A stretch of DNA of 64,000 bases, from NCBI RefSeq assembly GCF_014204755.1, contig NZ_JACHLZ010000001.1:124001-188000 (forward strand), given 5' to 3'. Origin of the DNA: Brachybacterium aquaticum. Its GTDB lineage: Bacteria > Actinomycetota > Actinomycetes > Actinomycetales > Dermabacteraceae. Position 1 is the stretch's first letter, and every line of letters starts with the position of its first letter. Positions 52,242 to 59,486 of this stretch are shown piece by piece. Position numbers and translations under genes: made by a program. Below the pieces are notes generated by a model that did no database searches, was not told the origin of the DNA, and was given only the letters and a program-made list of their open reading frames with translations.

Positions 52242-53650
52242 GCCGTCACCTCCTGCGGGCTCTGCGGGGGCTTCGGGCTCTGCGGGGGGACGGGAGCGGC
52301 GGTCGCGCCGTCGACCTGGCGGGCGGCGGGCCGACGGGCCGCGTCGGACAGCCGCACGAGGATCCCGGCGATCAGCCAGTTGCACACCAGCGAGCTGCCG
52401 CCCGCGGCGAGGAAGGGGAGGGTCAGCCCCGTCAGCGGGATCACCCGGGTCACGCCGCCGACGACCACGAACACCTGCAGCGCCATCACGAAGCCGAGTC
52501 CGCCGGCCAGCAGGGTGCCGAAGCCGTCGGAGATGCCGACCGCCGCGCGGATCGCGCGCTGGACCAGCAGCAGGTAGAGCAGCAGCAGCGCGAAGGCGCC
52601 GACCAGGCCGAGCTCCTCCGCGAACGAGGAGAAGATGAAATCGGACTCGGCGTGGGGGACCACGTCGGGGCGGCCCTCGCCGAGGCCCGCGCCGGTGATC
52701 CCGCCGTTGGCGAGGCCGAACAGGCCCTGCGAGATCTGCTCGCAGGAGGAGAAGTTCGCGCTGGAGAGCGGGTCGAGCCAGCAGGTGATGCGGGTGCGCA
52801 CGTGCCCCATCTGGGTGGCGGCGAAGACCGCGGGCGGCAGGAACATCACCGCACCGATGACCAGCCAGCTCAGCCGGTCGGTGGCGACGTAGAGCATCAC
52901 CACGAACAGGCCGAAGAACATCAGTGACGTCCCCAGGTCCGTCTCGAAGACCAGCACCGCCATGGCGAAGCCCCAGGCGATGAGGATCGGGCCGAAGTCG
53001 GACCAGCGCGGCAGGTGGATGCCGAGCACCTTCGGGCCGGCCAGGGCGAGGGTGTCGCGGCGGGAGACGAGGTAGCCGGCGAAGAAGATGGCGAAGCAGA
53101 TCTTCGCCAGCTCCGCGGGCTGGAAGCTGAAGCCGGCGATGGAGATCCAGATCTTCGAGCCGTTGCGGGCCGAGCCGATCACGGGCACGAGCGGCAGCAG
53201 CAGCAGGACCGCGCCGATCACGGCGCTGATCCAGGTGTAGCGGCGCAGCCGGCGGTGATCGCGCAGGGTCACCAGCAGCGCGATGCACAGCACCACCCCG
53301 ATGATCGCCCAGAGCATCTGGCGGTCGGCGCTCGCTGAGCTGCGCAGTCCGTAGATCTCGTTGGCGGCGTGGACGCTCTCGATCATCGCGATGCCCAGCA
53401 GGTTCAGCAGCACCACGATCGGCAGGATCACGGGGTCCGCGTACGGGGCGCGCCACATCACGGCGATCTGGAGGGCCAGCGCCAGCACGACCGCGCCGAT
53501 CGCGATCTGCGGCAGGTTCGCGGGCACCTCGTCGAAGCGGCCCAGTCCCACCAGGGCGTAGGCGCCGAGCCCGATGGCCACCGCGAACGCCAGCAGCAGC
53601 CCCTGGAGGAGGCGGCGCGGCCGTGCGGTGTAGGAGACGACCGTGGCCAC
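52238..53650 (-). CDS. rodA: SEDS-family peptidoglycan polymerase RodA/FtsW
   Basis: This 470-residue multi-pass protein has about 10-12 helices. SEDS marks are FQPAELAK, ETDLGTSLMFFGLF with the catalytic Asp, the extracellular DPLSS...CEQISQGLFGLANGGITGAGLG, HAESDFIFSSFAEELG, and GLTLPFLAAGGSSL. It polymerises glycan strands from lipid II and works with PbpA. GTG 53650 shares one base with the pstP stop. A Pro/Gln-rich C-terminal tail follows the last helix. Confidence 0.95.
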   Translation of the reverse strand: MATVVSYTARPRRLLQGLLLAFAVAIGLGAYALVGLGRFDEVPANLPQIAIGAVVLALALQIAVMWRAPYADPVILPIVVLLNLLGIAMIESVHAANEIYGLRSSASADRQMLWAIIGVVLCIALLVTLRDHRRLRRYTWISAVIGAVLLLLPLVPVIGSARNGSKIWISIAGFSFQPAELAKICFAIFFAGYLVSRRDTLALAGPKVLGIHLPRWSDFGPILIAWGFAMAVLVFETDLGTSLMFFGLFVVMLYVATDRLSWLVIGAVMFLPPAVFAATQMGHVRTRITCWLDPLSSANFSSCEQISQGLFGLANGGITGAGLGEGRPDVVPHAESDFIFSSFAEELGLVGAFALLLLYLLLVQRAIRAAVGISDGFGTLLAGGLGFVMALQVFVVVGGVTRVIPLTGLTLPFLAAGGSSLVCNWLIAGILVRLSDAARRPAARQVDGATAAPVPPQSPKPPQSPQEVTA

Positions 53651-55074
53651 TACGACTCCTCGCCCTCGCCGGGGGTGGAGGTGAGGGTCGGCCGGGTGTC
53701 GTCGCTCTCGGACTGCTGGGTGTCATCCTGGGCGCCGTCGGCTCCGGTGCCGCCGACGGAGGTGCCGCCGCCGGCGCCGCTGGCGTCGGAAGCTCCGCCC
53801 GCGTCGGACGCGCCCCCGGCATCGGAGGGCGCGGGCGAGACCGCGGGCGGCGGCTGGTTGGCGACGGCGGCCTGCTCGAGCCGGTCGATGATCTGATCGG
53901 CGGCCTCGCGGTCCGAGGCGGAGATGGTGTTCTCCACCTGCTGCCGCGTCACCTCCGGCAGGTCCTCCAGCGCGATGTCCGTGTACTCCAGCGGCGTGGA
54001 CAGCGAGATCGGGCCCAGGTCCTGGGACAGGCCCTGGTAGAGCACCACGCGGGTCCCGTCGGTGCCCACGTGGAACTGGCGCTGCGACCACGAGTAGCCG
54101 CCCCACAGCAGGCCGCCGAGCAGGGCGACGAGCAGGCCGAGCACCACGAGCACGGGCCACGGGCTGCGGCGCGGCGGCTCCTCCTCGGAGAAGTCCTCGT
54201 CCGCGTAGGGGATCTCGGGCTCCTCGCGGGTGAGCGCGGCGGCCTTCGCGGCCGGGCCGGAGCCGGAGGTGGGGCGGTGGCGGTTGCGGGCCGCGGAGCC
54301 CACGATCTGCGGCGTCGTGGAGGGGGCCTCGACCCCGCGGGGGAGGTCCTCGAGCTCGACGACGTCGGCGATGATGCAGGTGATGTTGTCGGGGCCGCCC
54401 CCCTTGAGGGCGAGCTGCACGAGGGTGTCGGCGCACTCGCCGGGGTCCTCGATCTCCTTGAGGGTCGCGTCGATGGTGTCCAGCGAGACCAGGCCCGACA
54501 GGCCGTCGGAGCACAGCATCCAGCGGTCGCCCGCGTGGGCGGCCCGCAGCGAGAGGTCCAGCTCCGGATCGGCGTCCACGTCGCCGAGCACGCGCATCAG
54601 CACGGAGCGCTGGGGATGGCGCTCGGCCTCGTCCTCGGTGAGCCTGCCCTCGTCCAGCAGGCGCTGGACGAAGGTGTGGTCCTTGGTGATCTGGACGGTC
54701 TCCTCGCCGCGCAGCAGGTAGGCGCGGGAGTCGCCGATGTGGGCGAGGGCGAACTTGTCCTCGGCGCGCAGCAGGGCGGTGATGGTGGTGCCGAGACCGC
54801 GCAGCTGGGGCTCGTCCCGGGCGCGGCGCAGGATCTCCTGGTTCGCCTCGAGCACGCTCTCCTCGAGGGTGGCGACGATGTCGCTGGCCGGGGTGTCCGA
54901 GTCCAGCGCCGCCATGTGGCCGATCGCGACCGAGGAGGCGACGTCGCCGCCGGCGTGGCCGCCCATGCCGTCCGCGACGACCAGCAGATGGCTGCCGGCG
55001 TAGCCGGAGTCCTGGTTGTTGGAGCGGACGAGGCCGACGTCGGAGCGGGCGGCGTAGCGCAGGGCGATGCTCAT
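53650..55074 (-). CDS. pstP: PP2C-type Ser/Thr phosphatase PstP
   Basis: This 474-residue phosphatase has PP2C motifs in order: RSDVGLVRSNNQD, VADGMGGHAGGD, GDSRAYLL, CSDGLSGLV and GGPDNITCI, all metal-binding Asp present. A membrane helix (about 308-330) follows, and an outer domain of about 100 residues. The tail has SDAGGASDAGGASDASG repeats. It reverses PknA/PknB phosphorylation. Overlaps fhaB by ATGA at its start. Confidence 0.95.
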   Translation of the reverse strand: MSIALRYAARSDVGLVRSNNQDSGYAGSHLLVVADGMGGHAGGDVASSVAIGHMAALDSDTPASDIVATLEESVLEANQEILRRARDEPQLRGLGTTITALLRAEDKFALAHIGDSRAYLLRGEETVQITKDHTFVQRLLDEGRLTEDEAERHPQRSVLMRVLGDVDADPELDLSLRAAHAGDRWMLCSDGLSGLVSLDTIDATLKEIEDPGECADTLVQLALKGGGPDNITCIIADVVELEDLPRGVEAPSTTPQIVGSAARNRHRPTSGSGPAAKAAALTREEPEIPYADEDFSEEEPPRRSPWPVLVVLGLLVALLGGLLWGGYSWSQRQFHVGTDGTRVVLYQGLSQDLGPISLSTPLEYTDIALEDLPEVTRQQVENTISASDREAADQIIDRLEQAAVANQPPPAVSPAPSDAGGASDAGGASDASGAGGGTSVGGTGADGAQDDTQQSESDDTRPTLTSTPGEGEES

Positions 55075-55598
55075 CGCGGACCTCGTCTCAGCTCGATCTC
55101 GGTGCGGCCGATCCGCACCTGGGCCCCCGGACGGAACGGGACCGCGCCCTCGATCCGCCGCCCGGACACCAGGGTGCCGTTGGTGGAGCCGAGATCCTCC
55201 ACCATCCACTCCCCGTCGCGCTGGAACACGCGGGCGTGGCGGTTGGAGGCGTAGTCGTCGTCGAGCACGAGCGTGCACTCCGGGGCTCGGCCGATGAGGA
55301 TCGGGGTCGAGCCCAGGGTCAGGGAGGTGCCGCGCAGGGGACCTGCGGTGACGACCATCGCCGCCTGCGTCACCGACGGGTCGGTGCGCAGGGACGCGGG
55401 ATCGGTGCCCGCCTGCGAGGCGGCGCCGCCGATCGGGCCGGAGGCCGGGCGCTGCTCACGGCGCGGATCGCGGCTGGAGCGGGTGACGACGGTGGTGCCG
55501 AAGAGGTCGTTGCGCAGCACCAGCACCACGACCACAACGAAGATCCACAGCGCCAGCACGAAGCCCAGGCGCAGGGCGACGAGGGTCAGTTCGCTCAT
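55071..55598 (-). CDS. fhaB: FHA-domain protein FhaB (FipA)
   Basis: This 175-residue protein has an N-terminal membrane helix (about 8-30) and a C-terminal FHA domain (about 85-170). The phosphothreonine-binding marks are IGRAPECTL, SNRHARVF and DLGSTNGT. It binds Thr-phosphorylated targets of PknA/PknB and links them to division. ATG 55598 is 7 bp after the fhaA stop. Confidence 0.93.
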   Translation of the reverse strand: MSELTLVALRLGFVLALWIFVVVVVLVLRNDLFGTTVVTRSSRDPRREQRPASGPIGGAASQAGTDPASLRTDPSVTQAAMVVTAGPLRGTSLTLGSTPILIGRAPECTLVLDDDYASNRHARVFQRDGEWMVEDLGSTNGTLVSGRRIEGAVPFRPGAQVRIGRTEIELRRGPR

Positions 55599-55605
55599 AG
55601 GGCGC

Positions 55606-56319
55606 TCACCAGGAGCCCGCCCCGGAGGCCGGCAGCAGGACGGTCAGGCGAGTGCGCCCGATCTTGATCATGGAACGGTCGTGGAGGGTCACGGGGGTGC
55701 GGATCCGCTCGCCGTCCACGAAGGTGCCGTTGGTGGAGCCGAGGTCGGTGGCGACCAGGGAGCTGTCCGGCTCGGCGCGCAGCTCGAGATGGTGACGGGA
55801 CACGCCGGTGTCCTCGAGGATGATGTCCGCGTCGCCGCCGCGGCCGATCACCGTGACCGGGCCGGTGAGCAGGTACTGCTGGCCGTCGATCTCGACGATG
55901 GGCTTGCCGGCGGAGCCGTCCTGGGCGGCGCCCGTTGCGGGCGCGACGCTCCCGCGCTCGGTGCGGGACTCGGTCTCGAAGCGTCCCTGGCGCACCTCGT
56001 CGTCCTTCTCCAGCGCCACGGACACCGCACCCACGAACATGTAGCGCTGCGTGTCCGCGTGCTCCATGAGCACGCGCTGGAGCTCGTCGATGAGGGTGTC
56101 CTGCCAGGACGCGAAACGGTCGAAGTCCTGCGAGTGCAGGTAGACGGTGTACACGTTCGGGGCGAGGGTGCGGGTGCGGTCGAGGACCTGGATCTGGTCG
56201 TCGCACTCCCGCTTGAGGCCCTGTGCCAGGTCGAGCGGCTTCAGCTGCCCGCGACCGGGCGAGAAGACGCTCGTCACGCCGCGGTCGAGGCCGCGCTCGA
56301 TCCGATCCAAGATCCCCAC
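55606..56319 (-). CDS. fhaA: FHA-domain protein FhaA
   Basis: This 237-residue protein has the DUF3662 N-terminal domain (GILDRIERGLDRGVTSVFS, KPLDLAQGLKRECDD, PNVYTVYLHSQDF) and a C-terminal FHA domain (about 140-230) with IGRGGDADI, SRHHLEL and DLGSTNGT. In mycobacteria it regulates MviN by binding its phosphorylated partner. GTG 56319 follows GAAGGA by 6 nt. It is the first gene of the kinase/cell-shape operon; TACGAT near 56391-56396 on the minus strand may be the -10, with a leader of about 70 nt. Confidence 0.93.
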   Translation of the reverse strand: MGILDRIERGLDRGVTSVFSPGRGQLKPLDLAQGLKRECDDQIQVLDRTRTLAPNVYTVYLHSQDFDRFASWQDTLIDELQRVLMEHADTQRYMFVGAVSVALEKDDEVRQGRFETESRTERGSVAPATGAAQDGSAGKPIVEIDGQQYLLTGPVTVIGRGGDADIILEDTGVSRHHLELRAEPDSSLVATDLGSTNGTFVDGERIRTPVTLHDRSMIKIGRTRLTVLLPASGAGSW

Positions 56320-56475
56320 GGTGGTCCTTCGCTCTCGCTGTGGCTGCCAGGTGCGCGCGAACAGCCCCGACTGAGCTGTGCGCCCCCCGATCGTAGCGCG
56401 TGGCCAGGGCGGAGTCGGGAGCGCCGGGCGCGGAGGGGGCGAGGGAATCGTGCAGGAGAGGTGAAGGCGGCGGTC

Positions 56476-56528
56476 CCGACCCGCCCGCTGCGCCCCGGCA
56501 GCACGCCGGGGCGCAGCGGGCGGGTCGG
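56476..56528 (-). terminator. 24-bp perfect GC hairpin after the L,D-transpeptidase gene
   Basis: Perfect 24-bp arms (56476-56499 and 56505-56528, core CCGCTGCGCCCCGGC) enclose a 5-nt loop. No T-tract follows on either strand, so it would be an I-shaped actinobacterial terminator insulating fhaA from read-through. Confidence 0.7.
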
Positions 56529-56552
56529 ACGATCCGTGGTCCGGTCCGTGCC

Positions 56553-57308
56553 TCAGTGGATCAGCACCCGCTGGCCGGTGCGGAACCAGCCGCGCGCCCA
56601 CAGGTAGTCCGACGCGCCCACGGAGATGCGGCTGCAGCCGTGCGAGGCGGGATAGGTGGGGATCGAGGCGGAGCCGTGGATCGCCCAGCCGCGGTCGTAG
56701 TAGCCGGGCCGGTACAGGTTCCCCAGCGGCCCGTTCTGCCAGCCCCCGGAGTACAGGCGGTACATCCGGAAGTCGCCCTTCGGCGTGGTCGCCGTCTTCC
56801 AGCGGCCGCCGGAGTAGTAGCGCTCCCCGCTGCCGGTGGAGGTGTTCAGGATGCAGGCGATGCGGCCGCCCCCGGTGAGGATCAGCAGCTGCCGGGAGAG
56901 GTCGACCTCGAATCCGCTGCCGCTGGTGATCCGGCGGCTCGGCTGCTTCCCCGCATCGAGCGCGCCCCAGGTCCTCGCCCCGACCACACCGTCCCGGCCG
57001 AGGCCGGCGGCCTTCTGCACGGCGAAGACGGCCTGCTGGGTGAGGTGCCCGAAGCTGCCGTCGGAAGTGCCGCACCAGTAGCGCAGGGCGTTCAGCCGCT
57101 TCTGCAGGGTGGTCACCGCGCTGCCGCGGTCCCCCTTGCGGAGCGTCGGTCCGGCGGCGTCGGCGGCCCCGGTGCCGAGCGCGAGGCCCGCCCCCAGCGT
57201 CCCCACCCCGATCAGCAGGGTGCGGCGGGAGGGTGCGATCGGCAGCAGTCCGCGCCCCTGGTCCGGGTCCGTGGGCGGAGCCGGTCTGTCGGTGACGGTC
57301 AGGTCCAT
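56553..57308 (-). CDS. L,D-transpeptidase (YkuD) with peptidoglycan-binding domain
   Basis: This 251-residue exported protein has a Tat-like signal (SRRTLLIGVGTLGAGLALG, cut near ADAAG), a peptidoglycan-binding domain (about 55-118) with KGDRGSAVTTLQKRLNAL, and a YkuD domain ending in IHGSASIPTYPASHGCSRIS. That motif holds the catalytic His and Cys. It should form 3-3 cross-links or attach molecules to the wall. A GGGGGA site precedes ATG 57308. Confidence 0.92.
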   Translation of the reverse strand: MDLTVTDRPAPPTDPDQGRGLLPIAPSRRTLLIGVGTLGAGLALGTGAADAAGPTLRKGDRGSAVTTLQKRLNALRYWCGTSDGSFGHLTQQAVFAVQKAAGLGRDGVVGARTWGALDAGKQPSRRITSGSGFEVDLSRQLLILTGGGRIACILNTSTGSGERYYSGGRWKTATTPKGDFRMYRLYSGGWQNGPLGNLYRPGYYDRGWAIHGSASIPTYPASHGCSRISVGASDYLWARGWFRTGQRVLIH

Positions 57309-57657
57309 CGGTCAATCCCCCTTGTGATGTGCCGAGCGCGGGTGGCGCCGACAGCGGGCAGGCACCCCTTGTGGGGGCCGTCACGGCCATCGTGCAACAG
57401 TCAAGGGATGGTAAACAACCCAAAGGCATGGCTGGTCGGCGCATGGATTGTGGAGGAGATGTGATGGCGCAGGTGGAGGGACGAATCGGACATATCACGG
57501 TTCGGTCACGGGCCCGTCCTGCCGTCCGGTCGGGATTCTGGACGGTTGTCAGTGGCGGGTCGACGGCGCCTCGGCACGGTGCGGCGACCGTGCCGGGCCC
57601 GCCCTCCAGGGTCGTGCCGGGCCGGCTCTCCAGGACCGTGCCATAGTGGAGTGCGTG
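57309..57657. other. 349-bp divergent intergenic region
   Basis: No gene is convincing here; an in-frame extension of the next gene from 57448 is Arg/Gly-rich and lacks family similarity. Two near-identical CGTGCCGGGCC...CTCCAGG units lie tandem at about 57590-57640. CATAGT at 57642-57647 may be the -10 of the serine-hydrolase operon. No operator was identified with confidence. Confidence 0.4.
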
Positions 57658-58521
57658 ATGACTGCGAGCCCCGACGCACCCCGCGACGAGACGCCCGTCG
57701 AGATCCCCGTCGACCTGGACTTCGTCCACGCCCTCGGCGTCACGGACGCCTCCGCCGTCCTCCACACCCAGGGCGCTGCGGACCGGGTGCTGCCGCTGGC
57801 CAGCGTCTCCAAGCCGATCTCCGCGCTCGCCGTGCTCGTCGCCGTCGAGCGGGGTCTGGTCGACCTCGAGGAGCCGGCCGGGCCCGAGGGCGCGACCGTC
57901 CGCCACCTGCTCGCCCACACCGCCGGGTACCCCTTCGAGGGCGAGGAGACCGTCGGCGCCGTCGGCGCACGCCGCATCTACTCCAACACCGGCTTCGAGG
58001 TCCTCGCCGCCCACGTCGAGGACGCGACCGGATACGACTTCGCCGACTGGGTCGAGCAGACCGTGGTGCAGGGACTGGAGCTGCGGGACCTCGAGGTCGA
58101 CGGCTCCCCGGCCGCCGGCTACCGCGGCACCGTGCACGACCTGCTGGCCGTCGGCCGCGAGCTGCTCGCCCCCACGCTGATCTCCAAGGAGCTGTGGCGC
58201 GAGGCGACGAGCGTGCAGTTCTCGGGGCTCGCGGGGATCCTGCCCGGCTACGGCCGGCAGAAGCCCAACGACTGGGGGCTCGGACTCGAGATCCGCGACC
58301 ACAAGGATCCGCACTGGACGGGCTCCGCCTCCAGCCCCCGCACCGTCGGCCACTTCGGCCAGTCCGGCTCCTTCCTCTGGGCCGACCCTGACGCGGGACT
58401 GGCCGCCGTCTTCCTTGGCGAGGAGCCCTTCGGGCCCGAGCACGTGCGGGTCTGGCCCGGGATCACCGACGCCGTCCTCGAGCGCTTCGCCCGGACCGCA
58501 CCCTCGGGACAGGACGGATGA
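57658..58521 (+). CDS. Beta-lactamase/serine-hydrolase-fold protein 1
   Basis: This 287-residue class C beta-lactamase-fold protein has SVSK (in PLASVSKPISALA), YSN (in IYSNTGFEVLA) and HFG (in TVGHFGQSG) at the places of SxxK, YxN and KTG. There is no signal peptide, so it is probably cytoplasmic: an esterase or amide hydrolase rather than a drug-resistance enzyme. It ends 4 bp inside a clear paralogue (ATGA), an in-place duplication. GTG 57655 is an alternative start one codon upstream. Confidence 0.87.
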   Translation: MTASPDAPRDETPVEIPVDLDFVHALGVTDASAVLHTQGAADRVLPLASVSKPISALAVLVAVERGLVDLEEPAGPEGATVRHLLAHTAGYPFEGEETVGAVGARRIYSNTGFEVLAAHVEDATGYDFADWVEQTVVQGLELRDLEVDGSPAAGYRGTVHDLLAVGRELLAPTLISKELWREATSVQFSGLAGILPGYGRQKPNDWGLGLEIRDHKDPHWTGSASSPRTVGHFGQSGSFLWADPDAGLAAVFLGEEPFGPEHVRVWPGITDAVLERFARTAPSGQDG

Positions 58522-59339
58522 GCACCGGGGCGGGCGCGCTGGGAGTCCTCGACGACTTCGGCTTCGAGGCCGCGGCGATCGTGCTCGGCCCCGAGGGGGT
58601 GCGGGAGCGACGCGGTGACGTGGAGCGGATCCGGCCCTGGCGCTCGGTGACCAAGACCCTCACCGGCGTCGGCGCGGCGCTCGCCCTGCAGGAGGGCCGC
58701 GTCGACCTCGACGACCCGGCCGGCCCGCCCGGCGCCACGCTGCGCCACCTCCTCGCCCATGCGAGCGGCTACTTCTACGAGTCCGAGAACACGCTCCAGG
58801 CCCCGGGGCTGCGCCGCCACTACTCCAACCACGGCATCGACGAGGCCGCACGGCACGTCGAGCGGGCCGTCGGGCGGGACTTCGGCGACTGGGTGCAGGA
58901 GCGGATCGCGGACCCGCTGGGGATGACGGGCCTCTACTGGGAGGGGTCGGCCTCCGTCGGCGCCTCCGGCGCGCTCACCGACCTCGCCCTGTTCGCCGCC
59001 GAGCTGCTGCGCCCCACCCTGCTGGACGAGGCCCACTTCGCCGAGCTCACCCGGATCCAGTTCCCTGAGCTCGTGGGCATCATGCCCGGCTTCGGCAAGC
59101 AGGAGCCCAACCCCTTCGCCCTCGGCCTCGAGGTGCGCGGCGAGAAGTCCCCGCACTGGACCGGTGCGCACAACTCCCCGCGCACCATCGGGCACTTCGG
59201 GATGCGCGGCACCGCCTTCTGGGTCGACCCGGACGCGGACCTCGCCCTCGTGGTCGGCACCTCCCACGACTTCTGCGACGCCCACCGCGAGGTCATGCCG
59301 CGGCTGGCCGACGAGGTCCTCGCCGCCCACGCCGGCTGA
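58518..59339 (+). CDS. Beta-lactamase/serine-hydrolase-fold protein 2 (paralogue)
   Basis: This 273-residue paralogue of the preceding protein has SVTK (in WRSVTKTLTG), YSN (in HYSNHGIDEAA) and HFG (in TIGHFGMRG). Shared stretches include ATLRHLLAHASGY/ATVRHLLAHTAGY and GIMPGFGKQEPN/GILPGYGRQKPN. No signal peptide. Two coupled cytoplasmic copies suggest a heteromer or related substrates, which sequence cannot settle. After it, 59340-59486 has several GTCGGCC copies and the mannosidase leader. Confidence 0.87.
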   Translation: MSTGAGALGVLDDFGFEAAAIVLGPEGVRERRGDVERIRPWRSVTKTLTGVGAALALQEGRVDLDDPAGPPGATLRHLLAHASGYFYESENTLQAPGLRRHYSNHGIDEAARHVERAVGRDFGDWVQERIADPLGMTGLYWEGSASVGASGALTDLALFAAELLRPTLLDEAHFAELTRIQFPELVGIMPGFGKQEPNPFALGLEVRGEKSPHWTGAHNSPRTIGHFGMRGTAFWVDPDADLALVVGTSHDFCDAHREVMPRLADEVLAAHAG

Positions 59340-59486
59340 GCCCCGCCCGTCGGCCGCCCTGCCGCGGGGCCGCCCCGCCCGTCGGCCGCCCACCCGGGTG
59401 CGTGACGCAGGGCACGGCAGCGGCTAGGGCCGACGAGGCGCTGCGACGCACCGGGAACCGCACCGTCTGCTCAGGAGAGCGCGAGC

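Noticed and set aside
57448..57657. N-terminal extension of serine hydrolase 1
   Set aside because: The added sequence is Arg/Gly-rich without family similarity and lies upstream of the likely promoter.
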